DNA of 64,000 nt from Limanda limanda (Eukaryota; Chordata; Actinopteri; Pleuronectiformes; Pleuronectidae): the NCBI RefSeq assembly GCF_963576545.1, contig NC_083653.1, positions 12,843,858 through 12,907,857 of the forward strand. The letters are read 5' to 3'. Made by a program: the position numbers and the translations under genes. Under the pieces are notes generated by a model that was not told the DNA's origin, did not search any database, and was given only the letters and a program-made list of their open reading frames with translations. This document shows positions 55,033-64,000 of the stretch, in pieces (position 1 is the first letter of the stretch; each line of letters opens with the position of its first letter).

Positions 55033-56424
55033 TCAGACCTCTTTACAGAGACTTGGGTCTCCGTGGATCCAGTGGCAGATCTGGGCGTATTTGGCCGGAG
55101 TGATCCTCACGGCAACGTTAAAGTCCCTCAGCTCACCTCCCTCCACCTCCACCCACCGATGGCCCGAGAACACCCCGATCACCCTCCTCTGCCACTTCCC
55201 TTTCCCGCCTTCATCTCCCGCCTCCTGCCTCAGACGAACATAAACGCCAGCGCCTGTCGCCCCGGGCTGTGCGTCGCACCGCTGGTACATCAGGTTGTCG
55301 GACTCCTTTGTCACTGAGCAAAAACGGTAAACCACCTTCTCGTCCCCTTGCCCGTCCAGCAGGCTTTTGTCTGCGTCGTAGCCTGAGAAGTGGATCCGTG
55401 CCAGCGGAGTAGTGGATGGAGCCACACCGAGGGCCATGGGCTTCTGCTTGACTTGTCGTTTTAGCTCCAGAAGAGCGTAGTCGTAGTCAGAAGAGGCGGA
55501 GTTGGTGGAGTCCTTGCCGTGGATCCATCCTTGAGGGATTTGGGTTTGTTTGACTCGAGTCCAACGGAAGACGGGTTGCTTTCTGGATTCGACGCTGCGT
55601 CCGACGCGGCTGGGGCCTTTTCGTTTTCCTACTCTTTCAATATTTCCAGCCCCAGCTTCCAAGTGACCTTCCACCCTTCTTCCTCTGCGTCTCCCATTTC
55701 TGCCTCTTGCCACATCTCCATCTAAACTGTTATGCTCCTCACCCTCCTCCATCGTCTTCTCCTCTCCTCTCCTCCCATCCCTCTGTCGCCCCCCTCTCCT
55801 CCTCCCTCCTCTTCTTCTTTTGGCTTTGAGCTGCAGCACTCCTACTCTGAGCCTCTTGGCACTCTCCAGGTAGCCGGCGCCGTCGTGGATGCAGTGTGCC
55901 GCTGTCAGCACGTGCTGTGGGGACACCAAGACTCCAGAGCATCCGGTGGAGAGACGAACAGCGGTGGAGAATGGGTAGTTGGTGATAAAATGTGAGTCGG
56001 AGATCACGAAACGCCCGTCTGTTCCGTAAACCTGTCGTTTCCTTCTTGTGTGGATCTCTGAGTGGGCTGGCATACCTGCAGTAGTGTTGTCAAAACCTTG
56101 CAAGCTGATATCGGTATGCGTGCGTGTACCGTTCTCATACATTGTCTCGTATCCCAGAATCCTCTCTTGCTCCGTCTGGTCAACTGGTGGTAACTTTTCT
56201 TGACACTCAATCCCACAGAGTGTCTTTGCACTTGCTTTCTCCCCATCCTCCTCCTGCCCTCTGAACGACAGGGTGTTTAACAGCTGTGTGTGCGTGTCCA
56301 GCAGCACCGGGAGGCCCTGCCTGGGCCACCTGTCGGCCTCGCTGCCTCCATCTTTGGCAAACGCTCCAGATACTATGAGGGCGGCCGCGCAGAGCAGCAG
56401 AAACTGACCGTATAGGAAGCCCAT
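55033..56424 (-). CDS. prss35: Inactive serine protease 35 (PRSS35)
   Basis: A single uninterrupted coding exon of 463 aa. A signal peptide spans about residues 1-23 (LLLCAAALIVSGAFA), so the protein is secreted. N-glycosylation sites are NGT (98-100) and NTT (113-115). A basic RRKR site (127-130) is followed by a chymotrypsin-like domain: LTAAHC with His177, DYDYALLEL with Asp315, and GATGAG where the nucleophile Ser is Thr390. The Thr substitution is the known state of PRSS35, so it is a family trait and not a mutation; PRSS23 keeps Ser. A long Arg/Lys-rich insert (about 200-285) between the His and Asp regions is also typical of PRSS35 and varies in length. A splice acceptor (CTCTCCAG) lies 4 nt before the ATG, so a non-coding exon lies upstream. 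The physiological role is unclear; in mammals it is expressed in the ovary and in remodelling tissue. Confidence 0.97.
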   Translation of the reverse strand: MGFLYGQFLLLCAAALIVSGAFAKDGGSEADRWPRQGLPVLLDTHTQLLNTLSFRGQEEDGEKASAKTLCGIECQEKLPPVDQTEQERILGYETMYENGTRTHTDISLQGFDNTTAGMPAHSEIHTRRKRQVYGTDGRFVISDSHFITNYPFSTAVRLSTGCSGVLVSPQHVLTAAHCIHDGAGYLESAKRLRVGVLQLKAKRRRGGRRRGGRQRDGRRGEEKTMEEGEEHNSLDGDVARGRNGRRRGRRVEGHLEAGAGNIERVGKRKGPSRVGRSVESRKQPVFRWTRVKQTQIPQGWIHGKDSTNSASSDYDYALLELKRQVKQKPMALGVAPSTTPLARIHFSGYDADKSLLDGQGDEKVVYRFCSVTKESDNLMYQRCDAQPGATGAGVYVRLRQEAGDEGGKGKWQRRVIGVFSGHRWVEVEGGELRDFNVAVRITPAKYAQICHWIHGDPSLCKEV

Positions 56425-56900
56425 TTCACTGGAGAGAAAGAAGAAATTTACTCAGTGTTAAAAAGAGTTAAGTGTTTTGACAAATAATAGAGAAAATACA
56501 AAGCACCTTGTCCATCAGGCCTAGCAGGCTATTTATGATAACTTTTTAAGCCAGCAGAGGGCGCACAAGCTCAGTTTCTGAGCAAATCTCCTGACAAAAA
56601 AGTTGAGTATAAATTGTCAATGTGTCTGCAGCTGAATAAAACATGTAACGGTTACATTATTACATGCAACAGGCTATTTAAACTGCGGACATCCGCTAAT
56701 TATAATGCAAGTATAACTAATATAACTGTAAGTATGATGTTGTTTTTAGAAATTAATTAAATCTAGGAAAAGACAGCCAGAAGTCAAAGATAATAAAATA
56801 GCTGTAGAACATATGAGCCTAAGGGGGTGTGATTGAATTTATAAGGATTCACAAAAAAGAAAAATTAAGCAAGAGATATGAATTAAAAGAATGTTCTTAC

Positions 56901-57184
56901 CTGCAAACATTCACAAAGCAACCCTGCAATTTCCGGTCAATATACTTCTCCTCCTCATCAATAAAAAATCCTCTCAGTCCAAACAGCTTCCAGCAGACAG
57001 GCTTCCATCATTCCCTGGGCTCAAGAATAACAATATTGAGAACAAGTAGAGGCTGCAAGATCCTCAGACAAATCATCATCATCCCACTGTGAGGCCGGGA
57101 GAGGAGACGGCCGGGCAGACACGGAGGGGAGTGTGTGAGGTGGGAGTCAAACAGGAGGCTGCGAGCATGAAGGAGGGTTTTTAT
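56901..57184 (-). promoter_or_regulatory. prss35 non-coding exon 1 and TATA-like element
   Basis: On the minus strand, a donor TTTGCAG-GTAAGAAC (intron from 56900) can join to the acceptor at 56429. ATAAAAA (57178-57184) lies about 280 nt upstream and would place the start near 57,150. The exon 5' end is inferred from this. Confidence 0.5.
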
Positions 57185-57393
57185 CATGTGACGACAGTTC
57201 AGGTCAAAAGTGGAGCCATGTGGATATGAATCCTGGTTGTTTCCCCCTCTGGACTCTGCAAATATTTTTACAACACAGGGAGTTAAAAGACATTAATTTA
57301 GATGTAAAGCTATTTACAGAGAAAAATGTTGCCTTTGAGTGTGTGTTTATCTAGGCCTTTTAGATTTATGTCCAGTGGCGTTTGAAGAGTGTC

Positions 57394-57402
<9 letters not shown>

Positions 57403-57434
<32 letters not shown>
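57403..57434. repeat. (AC)16 microsatellite
   Basis: A perfect AC run of 32 bases. Weaker CA-rich stretches continue to about 57,605. Confidence 0.95.
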
Positions 57435-57436
<2 letters not shown>

Positions 57437-58554
57437 CATGTCTGAGGAACCAGTATTTGGCCCATGTTGGTTTATTTTGAGTGTGTGTGTCTCTCTGCTC
57501 GGTGCAACAAGAGTTCATTCAGTGCAGCAGTGCCTCCTCTCTCCTTGATTAGATGCTTTAACACAAACACACATACATGCACCTACACACACACACATAC
57601 ACATGAATCAAAGGCTCATGAATCAAAGGCACAGTAGTTTTCATCCTGATGGGTAGTTTGTGTGTATTTGCGAGGATGTTGCAGGATTTTGTTTGAGTAA
57701 AGCATCTTGAAGCTTCTGCAGCGGAGAAAATATGACAACAGAGATTTTAAGGTCATTGTTGGTCTTGTAAACAACAGTCAGAGCTTTATGGAGCTTTCAG
57801 TCAGAAATGGAGATGGACATTTGATGAACATTTATTCTGTCCGAACTTTCTCACTAGAAGTTGTGAATCTTAACATTTAAGCTGTTGATTGATGGTTCTT
57901 AAAGCTGCAAACTCAATCTGCTGATGAGGAGATTCTGAATTTGTTTTTTAATGAGCAATGTCTGGTTTAACAGTTTTATATTATTTCCAAGATTGAGTTA
58001 ACTACATTTAGGTAGAAGTGTGTTCAGTTATTATTTTTTTATTAACAAACGTGAGTGTGGGATGCTGGATGGAGAAGAAACAGTGAGAAATCCTGCTTTT
58101 ATTTTGACATGTTTAACAAACTGTTACGTCCTGTTTGTAATTGATCCTCAATGATGATGAACCTGTCTGTATAAGCATCTTAGGTTGTCTGGGTGAGATC
58201 CAGTCAAAGGAAGGATCCGGTTTATCCATGAAAAGATTGCATAAATGTTTGTGTTGGTGTTCAGCCAGAGAGAGGAGTGACCATCTGTCTATATTGTTTA
58301 ACAACAGACAAAGAGACAATGAGGACGAGGAGAGAAGAAGAGGAGGGAATCTTTTTCTCCTATGGACAGATTTCATCATCCCAGTGGAGTCACTACCATG
58401 CAAGATGCTGTCATAAAACTCAACATGTATGTAGATAAGATCAAAATGAAGCTCGTCTGGATTTGCTGGTGCTGTATTCAATTTGAAAATCCGGGAGTTG
58501 AAGAGGTTTTTGGAGGCAGATTTTCTTCGAACCATCCAGGAAAGCTGTTTTGCA

Positions 58555-58680
58555 CCATGTTTTCGGTTGTCATGCTAAGCTTAGCTAATTAGCTTCTTGC
58601 AGTAAATCATATTTGGCATCCAGAAATGAAAGTGGTCACACAAACACGTTCAACAAAAAGTTAAAATATTCCTTCAAGAA
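58555..58680. repeat. Dispersed repeat, GCTAAGCTTAGCTAA type, copy 1
   Basis: TCATGCTAAGCTTAGCTAATTAGC leads into GAAATGAAAGTGGTCACAC and ends AAAAAGTTAAAATATTCCTTCAAG. A related copy lies at 60,185-60,325. This order (TAAGCTTAGCTAA at one end, ATTCCTTTAA at the other) is typical of a common fish repeat. Confidence 0.6.
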
Positions 58681-58795
58681 GCGTTAACTTATTTGAAAAA
58701 TGCACATAAATTAAGTTTGGTTGACAAGTTTGATTTTGACGAGTTATTTGATGATATAAAAATGAGGTGAAACACAATGATAGTGGGACTGACTC

Positions 58796-58965
58796 CTGAT
58801 TGGTCGTGCAGGTGAATTGACGGGACCTTTACAGAGGCTCAACCCACCGATCACTACTGCACAGACTCCAAATGCAAAAGCTTAAGTATCTGTGATACTT
58901 TAGCTTCATGCTTCAGGATAGTGAGAGGAAGTGGTCAGACGTTCTTTATATACAGTCTATGGTCT
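58796..58965. repeat. Dispersed repeat, copy B of the 41.6-kb family
   Basis: GATCACTACTGCACAGACTCC, TAGCTTCATGCTTCAGGATAG, TGAGAGGAAGTGGTCAGACG and TTTATATACAGTCTATGG align in order with copy A at 41,630-41,760. This is the most complete copy. Confidence 0.7.
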
Positions 58966-59305
58966 ATATCTGTGTTTTCATATCATAATCTCATTCTAAA
59001 GGCAGATGTGCAGCGTTTCCTGCAGCAGCGTCTAGATCACTAGAGAACTTCTCAAGAACTTCTCAGTTATTGTTAAATCATTTACTTTACAGCCTCCTTG
59101 ACTAAACTTAGTCACTGTGTAAATAACAATAAAGCTCTGTGTTATACTTCTGCTGATGTGTCTCCTGATAGTCTGTTCATCCATCGGAGCATCTTTTTTA
59201 TTTTCCTCATGCTCTCTCCAGTCCTCATCTTTTGAGCTTTCTTTTCATTAATTTCCTGCAGCACTGGAGCTGACACCAGCTCAATATGAACCAGGAGGTC
59301 CGCAA

Positions 59306-59323
59306 GGGGGGGGGGGGGGGGGG
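59306..59323. repeat. G18 homopolymer
   Basis: Eighteen consecutive G. Length accuracy depends on the sequencing. Confidence 0.9.
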
Positions 59324-60184
59324 CTTCCTCCTCTCTGTGTTCTGGGCTTTTTCCTGGTGTAAGGCTCCTGGTCAGGCCCCCGCTCCATGGGTCAGCTTGT
59401 GTGCCTGTACGGACTCAACTCTGTCTAGACACCACTTTTAGGCATGTTTCTGATATCTACAGTACACTGCTGCTGGGAGAGTGTGTGCTTTCTTGTGTGT
59501 GTGACTCATTTCCCCCAGCTGCTCCTTTGGGCCCAGGCAACGTTTTCTTTGGCCAGTTCTCAACAAAGAAAGGATGACCTCTCCTGCAACTTCAGCGTGT
59601 GCATTCCTGCCAAGACGCTCGCTTGCAGTTTTCTATTATCTGTAACGCACACATTTAATCATCAGGGGGTTATTTTGACAAAGGAAGAATCAACCTGAAG
59701 CTTGATCACTTTTACTACATGTAATACTTGTGGGTTGGTGTGTTTTTGAGCATAAAATGACCATAATGTCTGACCTTTATCGTTCCAGTGCACCAGACGA
59801 AGCTTGGGGAAAAGATGCAGTGTAAAGTCACACGGTGTAATTGTGGTTGTGATGTCTGTCTATAAATCACATCCAGCGCCCTGTGCAAGATTTTGGTCAC
59901 TCAGACTGCACCATGATGAATTCCATCTGTCTAAGGAAGTAGCTGTTAACACTGACGCTCAGCAACAGCAATGATAAAGGGAAAGTCTAAACATTAACTA
60001 GTTACTTTAAGTAAGACTTGCGTACTCACCTCGGTTTTAAAGTATAATATTATGTCTTACAGCGACTCGCCCATATTTCCTTTATTCAGTAAATATCAAG
60101 TCGGCTTATCTGAGCACACAGGGTGGAAAAAGGTTGATTAACTGTGACGACACTGCTTCAAGATGTAACTGGTTCTTGCTATGA

Positions 60185-60325
60185 AATAGTCCAGGTGACT
60201 TTCTCACATTTTTGTGCTAACTAAGCTTACTAAGTTTTTAGCTTAGCATCACAGTTGTATCAATCTTCTCACAGTTAGGAATCAAATAAGCCTATCCTCA
60301 GATACAGCAAACAGTTCCTTTAAAT
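60185..60325. repeat. Dispersed repeat, GCTAAGCTTAGCTAA type, copy 2
   Basis: GTGCTAACTAAGCTTACTAAG, TAGCTTAGCATCAC, TATCAATCTTCTCACAGTTAG, CAAATAAGCCTAT and AACAGTTCCTTTAAA occur in order, in the same orientation as copy 1 at 58,555-58,680. Confidence 0.65.
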
Positions 60326-61339
60326 ATCAGAAACGAGTGGAAAGAACCCGATTTTTTTCAATAAGTTCGGCCAAGTCAAAGGAGAAGTAAAGATAACAGC
60401 AACATTATTAGAAAGATGGTATGACTCATTTTCCCCTGCTCGTTTTTCTCTTCTCACACATCTCAGATTTACTGTCCTTTCCCCCTCCTCCTAATCCTGC
60501 TCTTTCCGTCACTCCATCCTAAGCTTCTATACTTTCTCTCCGTCTCTTAACTTCACGTATCCTGTCTCTATGCTCGACACACTTTCTTCCAGCTGGCAGC
60601 ACACACCGAGCGGCCAGGTGCAGAGACATGAGCGAGGAGGCAACAGAGAGTAAATAAAAAGACGGACAGTTTTATCTCGGCTTTGTACTTCACCATGTCA
60701 CAGAGCTTGATTCGTTCCCGTCCAACCATAATACTAAGTTTCAGTTGAGTGGAAAGCTTCTCCCTCAGCCCCAAACTAATGAGAATATTCATCCTCAACC
60801 CGCTGCCTAGTGACATTTCTGATAACGTGACCTTGGGACGCTCCGGTGCCTCCAGCTGCAGCAATGAATCACCAAACGCATGTAAATACAGCTTGAGCTG
60901 CTGTAAATCAGAGGCCTTTAGATCATGATTGAAATTCCGCTTAATTTCCAAAGTTTATTTGGAGAGAAATATTTGTGAGATGAAGCGATTAGTTAAAGTC
61001 TAAAGAAGCCAGTGAGTGTGTATACTTGTTTGGTTTGTTGTTGATATTCAGACTCAGAGCCATTTGCTCAAGAGTCATAGCAACAGCCAGGTACGTTAGT
61101 GCATGACTTGAAAAGTATAAATGCCCCTCAAAATGTACCACAAAGTCACAAAATACGATGACAACATGTTGCGTTGGCTTCAAGCAGGTGCCACTAAAAG
61201 ATGACACATATAACATATGTTTATGATTAATGGGGACATATGTAAGTTTTTGCTTTGGCTACTTGGCAATAATTAGTATTAACATATGAATATTTGCCCA
61301 TCTAGAATCTGCAAATTCAGAGTCAAACCTATTTTCTTT

Positions 61340-61470
61340 TTTTCGCCATGTCCATCCACCATCTGCAGCATTGGAACGCAACACCAAAGCCAACTCCTTT
61401 TTCGGCCTAATTTCAGGAAAAAGGGAGGAAGTGGAGACGCATCGTCAATCTTCATACACAGTCTATGAGC
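61340..61470. repeat. Dispersed repeat, copy C of the 41.6-kb family
   Basis: CCTAATTTCAGG, AAGGGAGGAAGTGGAGACGC and TTCATACACAGTCTATGAG match the second half of copies A and B. The first half is poorly preserved. Confidence 0.55.
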
Positions 61471-62988
61471 TGCCCTGAAAAAGTTTCTACCACTCAGGAC
61501 ATAATCATATGTTTCTTAATGTGATGCACAGTGCACATGTACATACATTCATACTTTTGCATGTGGGCTTCCTTAAGAGCTACAGTACATGCATGCTCTA
61601 TCTTACTTAGCCCATTAGACCTGTTCATTTGTATTTGGAAACTAAAGTATAAATGCCCAACTATTTTATGACTGAAAGTTCCGTGGCTGAGCATGAATCC
61701 ACTGATCAACCCTCTTATTTTTTATAGTAGATTGTAAAAAGATGCATCTCTAAATGTCTGACAGACTAAAAGAAAGAAAAGAAACAGAAAATGGCCTGAG
61801 TTAAAGTTTGCATTAGTATGAAATAGTCCAGATAACAGAAACTTGCCAAATCCCTGTGAAAGCTGAAATGTCTCTGTTCAGTGACATCCAGGTTGAGTTC
61901 CTCAGTAATATGAAACAGACTTACCTTATTCATTTCAGACTGAGATAAACAAATCAACCAAAGCTCTGAAATGAATTAAGAACATCAGCTTTATGGATAA
62001 TTTGAGCTGACTGTGTTTTTCTGCCTTCTGCAGCCTCAGTGGAGGATTTACTCTTCATGCCAAGGGAAGGGCTGTGCTCTAGAAATAGGTCTATGTGTTT
62101 TGGCCAGTAAAGATCCGAATTGTCAGAGTACAGTTGTGCTTCGGTACAAACTGGGGTGGAACAGTTCTCTGATGGGGACTGGAAATCCTCTATATCAGTT
62201 CTATATATTGTAGAGTGGAGGGTGTTACAACAACAATGTAATAAAAACCACAGATTATTACCATTCTTAGCAGGAAGCAGGATAATACTTTTGCCCCCTT
62301 AATTCATAATCCTAGGAATGTCATCATAGTGACATCACTATAACATCATAGCATATAGTAATACATTAACTTTTGCAACCAATAGCGTTAGAGAAAACCA
62401 ATAAGCAACCAATTATTTGTCTTCATACGTTATAAAAATGCTGATCATTACGAAATAGCATGATATCAATATATATGATATTTAATAATACTGTAATAAT
62501 AAAAACAAAGCCTGCAGTGAATGGCAACTTAGTCAATGGCTGATGTGAGAAGAATGTATGTTAGATATAAACATACATTAAAGGATTGTTGACTTCATTG
62601 AATTATGTCGTCTGCTTTATCCAACAGGGATATAGCAACATGTTCTAACGTGAAGTAAAATCTTACAGTTACTTGAATGACTTAAAAACTTGTATACATT
62701 TACAATACGTTTTGTAAACCTTGTACACAATCCAGTTGTCTTTATGTATATTTGTCTACTTTCACCGTGATAATGAATCTAATCATGTGACATTGAAACT
62801 CACACCGAAATTATTTCAGGAACCTATAAGTCAAAACCACTGACTGTGATAACATGTGATGAGGTCGTGCAGAGCCGTCAGTGTTTCATTAACACAATAA
62901 GCAAAGTTCTGATAAACACGCTGACGCCGACTGTCATCAGCCCATCACTCCAACGTCACTGCGCCGCTGTTATTCCAAATCAAAACAG

Positions 62989-62990
<2 letters not shown>

Positions 62991-63072
<82 letters not shown>
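62991..63072. repeat. (GT)41 microsatellite
   Basis: A perfect GT run of 82 bases. Confidence 0.97.
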
Positions 63073-63075
<3 letters not shown>

Positions 63076-63951
63076 TGGAGGTCTGTGTTCGTGGGACGTG
63101 GATATCTGTCCTGTTGCCTAATGTGCATGTTTCTGTCCTCTTTTCCAGTGCGTGTGTGTGGTCCAGCGTACTTTTCTGTTTACAGATCCTCTACTGTGAT
63201 AAGAGACACTTGCTTGTGCTGTTGTTATGTTTACTCCTCTGTCACTGAACGTTCTGCATCACCAGTCTGACTTGGACCACCATGTGTTTACCAGTTGGAG
63301 ACCTGTAATTCTTGGCTGAACCTGGACACTGATGCCTGGGTCCACAGTTCCTTCAGAAAAAAGAAGGTTTAAGGCTGAAGTGAGCATAAAAAACATCTTT
63401 GAAACTCTGATCTTTATCTAAAGAACTTAGCAACTTACACGTTTTTTTATCTGATTAACACTTTTCCTTTTAAGCACATAAGCTATACTGTGACTCTTGC
63501 TTGTCATTAAAGCAGGGTGCTCTTCAGTCGACAGCAGAGCCACTAAACTATTAATGTATTTGAGATTGTTTGATTAATTGCTACAGAAGGATTTTCATTA
63601 GATGTAAACTGCTGTCTGCACAGATCAGAACACTGACTCCTGTCGAAACCATCTATGGCAATGCAGCACCATTAAACAAGAGCGAATTATATCAGCTTTA
63701 TCTATCATACATCATCCATCCATCCATTTTATGAGTTCTAAAATGAAAGACTGTTTTAATATTCACTGTGTTGTGTGGTGTTATATGTATGTACAGTCAC
63801 AAACTTTTATAGATTTTCAGTCTGGGGTAGTTTTTCCATGTTTTTGTGATATGATAATATGTTAATATTTAATAAAGGTTCATCTTAGTCAATATGAAAA
63901 TGCAGCAGATCCATAACAATAGATTTTCTCAACTGGCATTCACAGAGCTCT

Positions 63952-64000
63952 GTCTTCAACCCCATCCAGCACAATTGGGATGAACTGGAAAGCAGACGAT
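63952..64000 (+). mobile_element. Tc1-like transposase C-terminal fragment, cut by the window edge
   Basis: One frame reads FNPIQHNWDELESRR, which matches the LNPIEHLWDELERRL region of Tc1/mariner transposases next to the third catalytic acidic residue. It is diverged and the upstream part is not recognisable, so it looks like a decayed copy. The element continues beyond the window. Confidence 0.6.

Larger units (their letters stand above)
57185..64000. other. Gene-free region at the right end
   Basis: No exon with a recognisable protein and splice sites is seen on either strand in 6.8 kb. It contains microsatellites, a G18 tract and several dispersed repeat copies, listed separately. Confidence 0.65.

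Noticed and set aside
55033..56424. prss35 as a pseudogene because of the missing catalytic Ser
   Set aside because: The frame is intact over 463 codons and Thr at this place is normal for PRSS35.
58113..58535. 140-codon minus-strand open frame
   Set aside because: No similarity to any family I know; overlapping plus-strand frames of similar size and a repeat at its edge point to chance.
60568..60951. 127-codon minus-strand open frame with a hydrophobic stretch near the end
   Set aside because: The order of segments does not suggest a secreted or membrane protein family, and there is no exon or promoter context. Could be revisited with transcript data.
63709..63730. CATC repeat as a minisatellite
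   Set aside because: Only about four units, too short to call.

Overview
The window is nuclear DNA from a bony fish, probably a percomorph teleost. It holds multi-exon vertebrate genes with GT-AG introns, long (CA/GT)n microsatellites and several short interspersed repeats of a kind common in teleost genomes. I see no operon, plasmid, phage, CRISPR or other prokaryotic feature. Six protein-coding genes and four tRNA genes can be modelled. The reading frame was checked by summing exon lengths for every multi-exon gene, and each closes exactly. Layout from left to right: about 1-6,000 is gene-poor (CA microsatellite, a MITE with terminal inverted repeats). 6,079-11,041 (-) is faxc, 6 coding exons, 412 aa. 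11,466-13,458 holds an interspersed repeat and a tandem array of four tRNA-Thr(AGT) genes. 15,888-20,505 (-) is ccnc (cyclin C), 12 exons, 283 aa. 21,174-25,302 (+) is a type III-like cytoplasmic intermediate filament gene, 11 exons, 532 aa, head-to-head with ccnc. 26,380-30,171 (-) is pgm3, 12 coding exons plus a 5' non-coding exon, 545 aa, tail-to-tail with the filament gene. 32,610-51,700 (+) is snap91 (AP180), 24 coding exons including micro-exons of 6, 13 and 15 nt, 747 aa, head-to-head with pgm3. 55,033-56,424 (-) is prss35, one coding exon, 463 aa, tail-to-tail with snap91. 57,200-64,000 is gene-free sequence with microsatellites, interspersed repeats and a Tc1-like transposase remnant at the right edge. 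The genes do not form a pathway. They are a piece of conserved chromosome: from memory, PGM3, PRSS35 and SNAP91 are neighbours on human 6q14, and CCNC and FAXC are neighbours on 6q16, so this fish locus joins two human 6q blocks. pgm3 makes GlcNAc-1-P for UDP-GlcNAc synthesis, ccnc is the Mediator kinase-module cyclin, snap91 is the neuronal clathrin-assembly adaptor, prss35 is a secreted pseudoprotease, and faxc is a membrane-anchored GST/metaxin-like protein. I found no undescribed biological system. The best leads are a full match to the REST/NRSF RE1 consensus in the probable 5' UTR of snap91, an extra in-frame candidate exon and micro-exons in snap91, a GC-AG intron and unusual intron pattern in the filament gene, a tRNA-Thr array whose two middle copies lack a nearby Pol III terminator, and CA repeats right at two pgm3 splice donors.
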